Below, one piece after another: positions 1 to 5,939 of a DNA stretch of 13,983 nucleotides. Numbering within the stretch: position 1 is the first letter of the stretch; each line of letters begins with the position of its first letter. The translations under genes were made by a program, and so were the position numbers. The stretch comes from Verrucomicrobiota bacterium (GTDB lineage Bacteria > Verrucomicrobiota > Verrucomicrobiia > Opitutales > Opitutaceae): NCBI GenBank assembly GCA_023391285.1, contig JAEWBF010000043.1, positions 1 to 13,983 of the forward strand, in the 5' to 3' direction. The notes under the pieces are model-generated. The model had not been told where the DNA came from. It was given only the letters and a program-made list of their open reading frames with translations, and made no database searches.

Positions 1-42
1 TGAGAGTTGAGAGTTGAGGGGTGAGAGTTGAGAGTTGAGAGG
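1..42 (+). repeat. Heptamer tandem array, TGAGAGT type
   Basis: Six consecutive heptamers are read directly: TGAGAGT, TGAGAGT, TGAGGGG, TGAGAGT, TGAGAGT, TGAGAGG. The array starts at the window edge and may continue to the left. Related arrays occur at 3641-3668 and 10041-10068 in the same + strand orientation. It lies about 75 bp upstream of the quinone oxidoreductase start. Its function is unknown. Confidence 0.9.
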
Positions 43-115
43 GGCGATGGGAGAGAAAGAGGACGAAGGAGGAGAACGATTTTTCGGGGTGGCGGTGGCG
101 GGCGAGGTGGATTGG

Positions 116-1126
116 ATGGAAGGGATGAAAGCGATGGTGATTTCTCAACCGGGTGAGGCGGAGGTGTTGAAGGTGGCGGAGCGGGCGGAGCCGCAAGTGG
201 GCGCGGGGCAGGTGTTGATCCGCGTGAAGGCAGCAGGGGTGAATCGCGCGGATGTGATTCAGCGGAAGGGAAAATATCCGGCGCCGAAGGGTGTCGCGGC
301 GGATGTGCCGGGATTGGAAGTCGCGGGCGTGGTGGAGGAGTGTGGCGCGGGCGTGACGCGGTGGAAGGTGGGCGATGGGGTGTGCGCGTTGTTGGCGGGC
401 GGTGGTTATGCGGAGAAGGTGGTGGTGGATGCGGGGCATTGTTTGCCGGTGCCGCGCGGGATGTCGTTTACCGATGCGGCGGCGTTGCCGGAGGCGATGT
501 TCACGGTGTGGTCGAATGTGTTTCAGCGCGGGCGGTTGAGTGCGGGAGAGACGTTGCTCGTGCATGGCGGGACGAGCGGGATCGGGATGACGGCGATTCA
601 GTTGGCGCGGGCGCTGGGGTCGCGGGTGTTTGCGACGGCCGGAAGCGAGGAGAAATGCCGGGCGGCGGAGGCGGCGGGGGCGGAGCGTTGTATCAATTAT
701 CGCACGACGGATTTCGAGGTGGAGTTGAAGGGCGTCGGCGTGGACGTGGTGCTCGACATGATCGGCGGCGATTATGTGGCGAAGAACCTGAACCTGCTGC
801 GGCCGGAGGGGCGGGTGGTGTTTATCAACACGGCGAAGGGCGCGAAGGTGGAGGTGAATCTGTTGCAGGTGATGGCGCAGCGGTTGACGATCACGGGGAG
901 CACACTGCGGGCGCGGGAGACGGAGTTTAAAAGCGCGCTGGCGGCGGAGATCGAAACGCGGGTGTGGCCGCTGATCGAGACGGGGAAGGTGAAAGCGAGC
1001 GTGTTTCGGGTTTTTCCGATGAGCGAGGCGGCGGAGGCGCACCGGCTGATGGAGAGCAGTGCGCATGTGGGGAAGATTGTGCTCGAGGTGGTTCAACCAC
1101 GAATGAACACGAATGGACACGAATGA
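116..1126 (+). CDS. NAD(P)H quinone oxidoreductase, PIG3-type zinc-independent MDR
   Basis: This is probably a soluble NADPH-dependent quinone/enone reductase of the medium-chain dehydrogenase superfamily. After the MKAMVISQPG start come a GroES-like half, with GVNRADVIQRKGKYP typical of the PIG3/QOR branch, and a Rossmann half whose nucleotide-binding motif is HGGTSGIGMTAIQLA. A later conserved block is GGDYVAKNLNLLRPEGRVVF. The catalytic zinc cysteines of alcohol dehydrogenases are absent, as expected for quinone reductases. Position 116 was chosen because GAGGTGG at 104-110 is a well-spaced ribosome site. The family start could instead be the ATG at 125, and an ORF open from 35 adds only repeat-like residues. 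The product is about 336 residues, normal for the family. The last residues (MNTNGHE) and the stop come from the decamer repeat at 1098-1127. It converges on the PanE-like gene. The substrate is not deducible. Confidence 0.9.
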   Translation: MEGMKAMVISQPGEAEVLKVAERAEPQVGAGQVLIRVKAAGVNRADVIQRKGKYPAPKGVAADVPGLEVAGVVEECGAGVTRWKVGDGVCALLAGGGYAEKVVVDAGHCLPVPRGMSFTDAAALPEAMFTVWSNVFQRGRLSAGETLLVHGGTSGIGMTAIQLARALGSRVFATAGSEEKCRAAEAAGAERCINYRTTDFEVELKGVGVDVVLDMIGGDYVAKNLNLLRPEGRVVFINTAKGAKVEVNLLQVMAQRLTITGSTLRARETEFKSALAAEIETRVWPLIETGKVKASVFRVFPMSEAAEAHRLMESSAHVGKIVLEVVQPRMNTNGHE

Positions 1127-1127
1127 A
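1098..1127 (+). repeat. Decamer tandem array, CACGAATGAA type
   Basis: Three exact-length decamers are seen: CACGAATGAA, CACGAATGGA, CACGAATGAA. The array encodes the C-terminal tail of the quinone oxidoreductase and its TGA stop. A degenerate relative lies at 8921-8948. Similar 'cacgaatg' intergenic repeats are remembered from Verrucomicrobiota and planctomycete genomes; that is recollection, not a search. Confidence 0.85.
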
Positions 1128-1252
1128 TACCGGGCTTGGAGATCCGGTTTCGAGGCGAACTGAAAAGTCAGCGAAGCCACTCGCCATACCTCTCCTGTGG
1201 TCGCTTTGCGCTCGGGGGAGGGCGCGGGCTGTCGGTGCGGTGCTGCGGTAAC

Positions 1253-1277
1253 GGCGGCGACGGAGCGCCGCCCTCCA
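1253..1277. repeat. REP-like intergenic hairpin, copy A
   Basis: Perfect 7-bp stem GGCGGCG (1253-1259) with CGCCGCC (1266-1272), loop ACGGAG, then the tail CTCCA. It sits between two convergent genes (stops at 1126 and 1302), so it could serve as a bidirectional terminator or boundary. It belongs to the same hairpin-plus-tail class as the copies at 4481, 8974 and 11151. It has no T tract. Confidence 0.7.
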
Positions 1278-1301
1278 GGAAGGGAGCGGCTGCGCGTTGA
1301 A

Positions 1302-2231
1302 TTATCTCACTATCGGGAGCGCGAGCTTTGCGCGGAGGTCGGTGTAGAGTTGGGCGAGGGCGGGGGTGGGGATGTTTTTTGCGCGGGCGCGGCGGAGGGG
1401 TTCGCCCCAGATGGGTTCGAGTTCGACTTCGCGGCCGGCGAGGTAGTCGACGAGGCTCGAGGGTTGATAGGCGCCCATCGAAGGGGTGATGCGGAGTTGT
1501 TCGTCGATGAAGGTGTCGGTGATCGTCACCCCGTGGGCGGCGGCGGCGTGTTGGATGTCGTGCATGAGTGCACGGGCGCGCGCGACGAGTGAAGGATCGG
1601 CGCAAATGCGGTCGGTGGCGAGGCCGCCGGCGGCGATGGCGAGGCCGTTGAAAGGGACGTTCCAGACGAGTTTGTGCCAGCGGGCGGAACGGACGTCGTC
1701 GGTGAGTTGGACGCGGATGTGCGCGGATTCGAACGTGGCGGCGAGGCGGCGGGTGCGGGCGTGGGCGGGTCCGGAAAACTCGCCGAGAACGATGTGGCCG
1801 GCGCGGAAGACGGTGACTTCGGCGGGCGCGGTGCGGGTGGCGCCAATGATGCCGAGGGCACTGAGGACGCGGTCGGGACCGATGAGCGAGGCGAGATGTT
1901 CGTCGGGGCCAAGACCGTTTTGGATGGTGAGGACGGCGGTGTTGGCGTGGAGAAGCGGTGGGAGGAGTTGGGCGAGCGAGGCGTTGCCGGTGGCTTTGAG
2001 GGTGATGAAGACGAAGTCGACGGGACCGATGGCGGCGGTATCGGTGAAAGCGGCGACGGGGCGGAGTTCGAGGGTTTCGCGGGTTTCCTTGAGGTGGGCG
2101 AGGATCGAGCCGCGCGCGCGAACGGTCGGCACGTCGCTGCGCAGAAGGAAACGGACATCGTGGCCCGCGAGGGAGAGACGGGTGCCGTAGTAGAGTCCGA
2201 GGGCTCCGGAGCCGAGGATCGCAATGGTCAT
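1302..2231 (-). CDS. panE: 2-dehydropantoate 2-reductase family protein (ApbA/PanE-like)
   Basis: The predicted reaction is NADPH-dependent reduction of ketopantoate to pantoate, a step of pantothenate/CoA synthesis in the cytoplasm. The N-terminus MTIAILGSGALGLYYG carries the GxGxxG dinucleotide-binding loop. ITLKATGN provides the lysine usually near position 72. RWHKLVWNVPFNGL holds the lysine aligned with the catalytic lysine of E. coli PanE. The C-terminal EVELEPIWGEPLRRA matches the substrate-pocket glutamate region. The length of 309 residues compares with about 303 in E. coli. The ATG has no purine-rich ribosome site upstream on its own strand. Several ApbA-like paralogues act on other 2-oxo acids, so the symbol is provisional. 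Confidence 0.85.
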   Translation of the reverse strand: MTIAILGSGALGLYYGTRLSLAGHDVRFLLRSDVPTVRARGSILAHLKETRETLELRPVAAFTDTAAIGPVDFVFITLKATGNASLAQLLPPLLHANTAVLTIQNGLGPDEHLASLIGPDRVLSALGIIGATRTAPAEVTVFRAGHIVLGEFSGPAHARTRRLAATFESAHIRVQLTDDVRSARWHKLVWNVPFNGLAIAAGGLATDRICADPSLVARARALMHDIQHAAAAHGVTITDTFIDEQLRITPSMGAYQPSSLVDYLAGREVELEPIWGEPLRRARAKNIPTPALAQLYTDLRAKLALPIVR

Positions 2232-2292
2232 GGCTGAGGAGAAGCTGAGAGCCTGGAGCGGAGAGTCTAGAGCGGGAGGTGGTTTGGGGGTT

Positions 2293-2316
2293 GGGGAGAA
2301 AGAGGAAAGAGAAAGA
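2293..2316 (-). promoter_or_regulatory. Pyrimidine-rich tract after a - strand stop codon
   Basis: The + strand reads almost only G and A immediately after the J-domain gene's stop, so its transcript would read U/C-rich and G-poor. Similar tracts lie at 7012-7050 and 10168-10205. Such unstructured pyrimidine runs resemble Rho utilisation sites, but this is inference. Confidence 0.3.
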
Positions 2317-2739
2317 CTAGGAGCGGCGGGGGCGGAAGTAGTAGAGGCTGAAGAGGAGCATGAGGATGCCGAGGTAGCGGAGGCCGGGGCTGCGGAGCAT
2401 CATGAAGGCGGCGCCGAAGTAGCAGACGGAGATGAGGATGGTGACGAGGGTGCGGCGGAAATCGTCAGTGGGTTGGTTGTGGTTGGTGTGACGGCGGCGG
2501 GTGGCGGAGCTGGGGTTGGACAGATTTTGGGCGAGGTGGCGGTCGTAGGCGGCGCGGCGGGCAGGATCGCTGAGGATTTCGTAGGCGGCGTTTATGGCTT
2601 TCATCGCAGCTTCGTCGTGGGGGGTGCGGCTGCGGTTGTGGTCGGGATGGTATTTGCGGGCGAGGGAGCGGTAGGCGGCTTGGATGACCTCGATGGGGGC
2701 GTCGCGGGAAACCTTGAGCGTGTCGTAGTGAGTGGGCAC
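2317..2739 (-). CDS. Small membrane-anchored J-domain protein
   Basis: Residues 4-68 form a complete J domain: YDTLKVSRDA, helix II, the invariant HPD at 31-33, and the helix III/IV pattern AINAAYEILSDPARRAAYD. This domain stimulates the ATPase of DnaK/Hsp70. There is no Gly/Phe linker, zinc domain or client-binding C-terminus, so it is not canonical DnaJ. A polar linker (69-96) leads to two hydrophobic segments, about 97-115 and 122-135, predicting a membrane-tethered J protein with the J domain probably cytosolic. It is 140 residues long. The start codon is GTG (2739-2737). On the coding strand the leader is C/T-rich, with no Shine-Dalgarno sequence. It is divergent from the gene at 2915, with an octamer array and an AT-rich island between them. 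It probably recruits DnaK to the membrane; the client is unknown. Confidence 0.85.
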   Translation of the reverse strand: MPTHYDTLKVSRDAPIEVIQAAYRSLARKYHPDHNRSRTPHDEAAMKAINAAYEILSDPARRAAYDRHLAQNLSNPSSATRRRHTNHNQPTDDFRRTLVTILISVCYFGAAFMMLRSPGLRYLGILMLLFSLYYFRPRRS

Positions 2740-2752
2740 GAAAGGAGAAAAA

Positions 2753-2784
2753 GCTGAAACGCTGAAAGGCTGAAACGCTGAAAT
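2753..2784 (+). repeat. Octamer tandem array, GCTGAAAC type
   Basis: Four consecutive octamers: GCTGAAAC, GCTGAAAG, GCTGAAAC, GCTGAAAT. The array lies in the 5' leader of the J-domain gene, 13 bp from its start. It is purine-rich on the + strand like the other arrays. No function is evident. Confidence 0.85.
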
Positions 2785-2815
2785 GGAAGTTGAGAGGAGA
2801 GGCCGAGGGTTTTGA

Positions 2816-2829
2816 GGGGGGGGGCGGGG
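2816..2829 (+). other. G-rich tract
   Basis: A run of nine G, then C, then four G (2816-2829) lies in the divergent intergenic region. It could contribute to a G-quadruplex, but only two separate G blocks are obvious, so the evidence is weak. Confidence 0.3.
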
Positions 2830-2850
2830 CGCTGTCGGCCGGGAGGCGGG

Positions 2851-2880
2851 AAACTTTAGATAAATTTTCGATTATTTTGT
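2851..2880. promoter_or_regulatory. AT-rich divergent promoter island
   Basis: About 25 of 30 bases are A or T, in striking contrast to the surrounding DNA. It lies 34 bp upstream of the + strand start at 2915 and 111 bp upstream of the J-domain start at 2739. TATTTT at 2873-2878 could be a -10 for the + gene, and the complement of TAGATA could serve the - gene. No convincing -35 box was found, so exact promoters are not assigned. Confidence 0.5.
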
Positions 2881-2914
2881 GGCGGGCGGGCGGGCGGTGG
2901 ATTGTTTGGAGCGT

Positions 2915-3658
2915 ATGCGCGCGCGCCGAGTCGCAGGTATCTTGCTGGTGATTGGGCTGATCGGAGGCGCCGTGGCGGGGTTTCGCGCAACGGGCCGAGG
3001 CGAGGCGAGTGGGAGCGGACGCGAGGTTGACGGCGGATTTTTGCGGGAAACAAAAAGGATGACGGACAGGAAAGCGGTGGAAGGAGCGCGTGGACACTCG
3101 CGCGCGTTTGCCGCTCGGGAAAGCCGCGTGGTGGTGGCGACGGAGGAAGAAAATGCGGCGCTGGCGGAGGTGATCGGGTTGCAGCAGATGGCGGTAGGAA
3201 CGGGTTTGGAATTGGCACCGGAACAGTGGGTGGCGCTGGCGCAGGTCACGCGGCGCGCGCAGGCGGTGCGTGGAGCGGTGGAAGCGGAGATCGGCGCGGT
3301 GCAGGTGGTGGCGCCGGGGCGGTGGCGGATGGATGTGCCAGGTTACGTGGAGACGGGCGCAGCGATGCGGGCGCGATTTTTTTTAGAGATGGGTGATGTG
3401 TTGGGGAAGCGTGTGGCGGCGGAGGTGATCGATAAGCTTGGGCCGGCGTTGGAAGGATATTTTGCGGGATTTGGGGTGAGCTTGCAGACGTTGGATATCG
3501 TCGATGATCCGCGCGGTGGAGAGGGCGAGTGGATCGTCACGCGAACCGTGGCATATTCGAAAGATGCAACGAGTGGTGAACAGATCGCGGTGCGGCGGGA
3601 GACGTTTTTCGCGGGCAGGCGGGATGGTTGGGTGGCGAAGTTGAGAGTTGAGGGTTGA
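2915..3658 (+). CDS. Membrane-anchored protein of unknown function
   Basis: I do not recognise a family. The ATG at 2915 was preferred over an upstream GTG at 2879. It has GGAG at 2908-2911 and puts the sequence MRARRVAGILLVIGLIGG at the N-terminus, giving one basic-flanked hydrophobic segment (about residues 5-23). This predicts a single membrane anchor or uncleaved signal with the remainder periplasmic. A low-complexity linker (to about residue 75) precedes a compact domain with helical EENAALAEVIGLQQMAV and a later block containing DVLGKRVAAEVIDKLGPAL. The C-terminal third (EWIVTRTVAYSKDAT to RRETFFAGRRDGW) looks like beta strands. The mature length is about 247 residues. The last residues (LRVEG) and the stop are encoded by the heptamer array at 3641-3668. 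The DUF899 gene follows by 64 bp on the same strand and could be cotranscribed. Confidence 0.65.
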   Translation: MRARRVAGILLVIGLIGGAVAGFRATGRGEASGSGREVDGGFLRETKRMTDRKAVEGARGHSRAFAARESRVVVATEEENAALAEVIGLQQMAVGTGLELAPEQWVALAQVTRRAQAVRGAVEAEIGAVQVVAPGRWRMDVPGYVETGAAMRARFFLEMGDVLGKRVAAEVIDKLGPALEGYFAGFGVSLQTLDIVDDPRGGEGEWIVTRTVAYSKDATSGEQIAVRRETFFAGRRDGWVAKLRVEG

Positions 3659-3668
3659 GAGTTGAGAG
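3641..3668 (+). repeat. Heptamer tandem array, TTGAGAG type
   Basis: Four consecutive heptamers: TTGAGAG, TTGAGGG, TTGAGAG, TTGAGAG. This is the same unit as the array at 1-42. It overlaps the end of the upstream gene and provides its stop codon, then continues into the spacer before the DUF899 gene. Confidence 0.9.
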
Positions 3669-3722
3669 AGGATGTCCGGAAGGGGGAGGTGTGTTCGTCG
3701 TAAGGAAGACGACTTTCGATTT

Positions 3723-4466
3723 ATGAGCACACAGACGTTTCCCCTGCCGAGAGTGGTATCGCGCGAAGAGTGGTTGAAGGCGCGAAAGGAATTGCTGGCG
3801 GACGAGAAGGCGCTGACGCGGGCGCGCGATGCGTTGGCGGCGAAGCGGCGGCGGCTGCCGGTGGTGAAGGTGGAGAAAGAGTATGTGTTTACGGCGCCCG
3901 GCGGAAAGCGCGTGGGGTTTGTGGAATTATTCGACGGGCGGCGGCAGTTGTATGTGCACCACTTCATGTGGAATGATGAACGGGGGCATTGCATGGGCTG
4001 CACGGCGGCGGCGGATACGGGTTTCGATAATCCGAAGATGCGCGCGGCGTTGGCGGAGAAGGACGTGACCTTCGTGGCGGTGTCGCGCGCGCCGATCGCG
4101 GAGATCGAGAAGACGCGGAAGGAGAGAGGGTGGACGTTTCCGTGGTATTCGTCGGAAGGAAGCGATTTTAATTACGACTTCCACGTGACGCTCGATGAGG
4201 GGAAGGCGCCGATCGAATACAATTATCGCAACAAGGCGGAGCTGATCGCGGCGGGCATGAAGGAGGAGGATTTGAAAGGAGATTGGACGGTGAACAGCGT
4301 GTTCGTGCGCGACGGGGAGGCGGTGTATCACACGTATTCGGCGTTCGCGCGGGGGTTGGATCATCTGTTTGTGCCGGCGAATTTTTTGGATCTGACGCCG
4401 TATGGGCGGCAGGAAGATTGGGAGGATTCGCCGGAAGGGTGGCCGCAGCGGCCGACGTATGGGTGA
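3723..4466 (+). CDS. DUF899 family thioredoxin-fold protein
   Basis: It closely follows the DUF899 pattern. The N-terminal helix has REEWLKARKELLADEKALTR. Next come KEYVFTAPGG, LFDGRRQLYVHHFMW, a C90-x-x-C93 pair in GHCMGC, and DVTFVAVSRAP. The late signature blocks are GWTFPWYSSEGSDFNYDF, SVFVRDGEAVYHTYSAFARG and FLDLTPYGRQE. The family has a thioredoxin-like fold and is annotated as putative dithiol-disulfide oxidoreductase; its physiological substrate is not established. The start at 3723 matches the family N-terminus (MSTQTFPLPRVVSREEW). An in-frame ATG at 3672 would add 17 atypical residues. No strong ribosome site lies just before 3723. The product is 247 residues, normal for the family. 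No signal peptide is visible, so it is probably cytoplasmic. Confidence 0.9.
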   Translation: MSTQTFPLPRVVSREEWLKARKELLADEKALTRARDALAAKRRRLPVVKVEKEYVFTAPGGKRVGFVELFDGRRQLYVHHFMWNDERGHCMGCTAAADTGFDNPKMRAALAEKDVTFVAVSRAPIAEIEKTRKERGWTFPWYSSEGSDFNYDFHVTLDEGKAPIEYNYRNKAELIAAGMKEEDLKGDWTVNSVFVRDGEAVYHTYSAFARGLDHLFVPANFLDLTPYGRQEDWEDSPEGWPQRPTYG

Positions 4467-4480
4467 GCGAAGGCGGGAAC

Positions 4481-4508
4481 GGCGGGGTCGGGAGACCCCG
4501 CCCTACAA
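4481..4508. repeat. REP-like intergenic hairpin, copy B
   Basis: Perfect 9-bp stem GGCGGGGTC (4481-4489) with GACCCCGCC (4494-4502), loop GGGA, tail CTACAA. It lies 15 bp after the DUF899 stop, in the 178-bp spacer before the repeat-protein gene. It may terminate or insulate transcription, although no T tract follows. Confidence 0.7.
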
Positions 4509-4644
4509 CGGACGGGAGGCGTGTCTCCAGCGAGAGGGAGAAAGAGCAGATTTTTTCGGGTGCGGGTTTGGAGGGTGGGGTTTTCAGGGAGAAGACAGGA
4601 GGTTGGGCGTTGAGGGCGGCGCGGCGGTGGCGTAGGGACGGAGG

Positions 4645-5904
4645 ATGAGCAAAGAGTCGCGTCGGAGGAATCTGGTGATCGTCGTCCTGCTGCTGTTGGC
4701 GGTGGTGGTGTTGTTGCTGGTGCGGTGCAGACCTGAGCAAACGGGTGTCACGCCCGCGACGGCGGCGCAGGAAATGAGCGAGGCGTCGGAGGCGGCGGTG
4801 CCGCAGGTAAGCGGGCCGGCGGAAGCGACGAAGGAAACCGAGGATTTGACGCCGGCGACGATCGAGGGACCGCGCGAGGTGGGGGCGGGGGCGAAGTTCG
4901 CGGTGGCGTGGACGGGGCCGAACAACCGGCAGGATTTCATTACGATCGTGAAGCCCGAGGCAGAGGATCGGGCGTATTCGAATTATGAGGAGGTGCGGAG
5001 GGGAAACCCGTTGGAACTCACGGCGCCGATCGAGGCGGGCGACTGGGAACTCCGTTATGTGACGAGTTCGACGCGGACGGTTTTGGGACGAGCTCCGTTG
5101 CGGGTGACGGCGGCGGAGGTGACGATGAATGCGCCGGATGCGGCGGTGCTGGGCGGCGAGGTGCAGGTGACGTGGACGGGACCAAACAACGCTCAGGACT
5201 ACATCACGGTCGTGAAGGAAGGAACGCCGGAGGGGCGATATGGAAACTACACGGAGACGAAGAAAGGATCGCCGCTGACCTTGCAAATGCCGCCCGAGGG
5301 GGGCGACTGGGAGTTGCGTTACGTGACAGGGCAGGGGGCGAAGGTGCTGGCGCGGCGAGCGATCAAGGTGACGGAGCCGGAAGTCGCGTTGTCGGCGCCG
5401 CGCGAGGTGGTCGCGGGCTCAGAGGTCGAGGTGGAATGGACGGGACCGAACAACACGCAGGATTACATCACGATTGTCGCGAAGGGGACGAAGGACGGGC
5501 AGTATGGAAATTACCGGGAGACGCGGCATGGGTCGCCGTTGAAAGTGACGGCGCCGATTTTGGACGGGGAGGCGGAGATCAGGTATATGACGGGGCAGGG
5601 ATCGCGCGTGTTGGAGCGGCGGGATATTCGGGTCGTTGCGGCGGAGGTGACGTTGAGGGCGGTGGACGCCGTGAAGGCGGGCGAGGAGGTGGAGGTGACG
5701 TGGACGGGCCCGGATAATACGGGGGACTACATTACGATTGTGCCGGCGAGTTTGCCGGAAGGGCGCTATGCGGCGTATGCGGAGACGCGGAAAGGGTCGC
5801 CGGCGAAGATCGCCGCGCCGAAGGAGGCGGGAGCGGCGGAGATCCGTTATGTGGCGGGGCAGGGATCGAAGACGCTGGCGAAGCGGGCGCTGCGGGTGGA
5901 GTAG
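4645..5904 (+). CDS. Membrane-anchored protein with four 88-residue tandem repeats
   Basis: A single hydrophobic segment (about residues 10-26, LVIVVLLLLAVVVLLLV) after a basic MSKESRRRN start predicts an N-in anchor. A Pro/Ala/Glu-rich linker (about 30-70) leads to four tandem beta-rich repeats. Each carries a W-T-G-P-[ND]-N core, then D-[FY]-I-T-[IV]-V, a Y-x-x-Y-x-E-x-R/K-x-G-[NS]-P block and an E-[LI]-R-Y-[VM]-T/A-x-x-[GT] block. The WTGP tryptophans lie at residues 89, 177, 265 and 353, exactly 88 apart. From memory, similar repeats occur at the C-terminus of bacterial von Willebrand A-domain ('Ca-activated chloride channel'-type) proteins, but no VWA domain is present here. The cysteine after the hydrophobic segment is preceded by arginine, so there is no lipobox. 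GGAGG abuts the ATG. It probably folds as periplasmic Ig-like modules; binding partner unknown. Confidence 0.8.
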   Translation: MSKESRRRNLVIVVLLLLAVVVLLLVRCRPEQTGVTPATAAQEMSEASEAAVPQVSGPAEATKETEDLTPATIEGPREVGAGAKFAVAWTGPNNRQDFITIVKPEAEDRAYSNYEEVRRGNPLELTAPIEAGDWELRYVTSSTRTVLGRAPLRVTAAEVTMNAPDAAVLGGEVQVTWTGPNNAQDYITVVKEGTPEGRYGNYTETKKGSPLTLQMPPEGGDWELRYVTGQGAKVLARRAIKVTEPEVALSAPREVVAGSEVEVEWTGPNNTQDYITIVAKGTKDGQYGNYRETRHGSPLKVTAPILDGEAEIRYMTGQGSRVLERRDIRVVAAEVTLRAVDAVKAGEEVEVTWTGPDNTGDYITIVPASLPEGRYAAYAETRKGSPAKIAAPKEAGAAEIRYVAGQGSKTLAKRALRVE

Positions 5905-5906
5905 CG

Positions 5907-5923
5907 GCGGCCCTCTAGGCTGC
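5907..5923. terminator. Possible hairpin between convergent genes
   Basis: GCGGCC (5907-5912) can pair with GGCTGC (5918-5923), with one G-U wobble and loop CTCTA. It occupies half of the 35-bp gap between the 88-residue-repeat gene and the SIR2-like gene. No T tract is present on either strand, so terminator function is only suggested by position. Confidence 0.35.
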
Positions 5924-5939
5924 GCGTGTAACTGGAATC

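Noticed and set aside
1..42. CRISPR array
   Set aside because: Units are 7 bp with no spacers, so this is a simple tandem repeat.
1127..1301. Small genes or RNA in the gap between the oxidoreductase and PanE-like genes
   Set aside because: Only the hairpin repeat and GC-rich filler were found. Frames crossing here are extensions of shadows, and no tRNA fold was seen.
2224..2757. Long + strand reading frame opposite the J-domain gene
   Set aside because: Its translation is low-complexity Gly/Ala/Glu/Val, while the opposite strand encodes a clear J domain. It is an antisense shadow caused by the strand skew.
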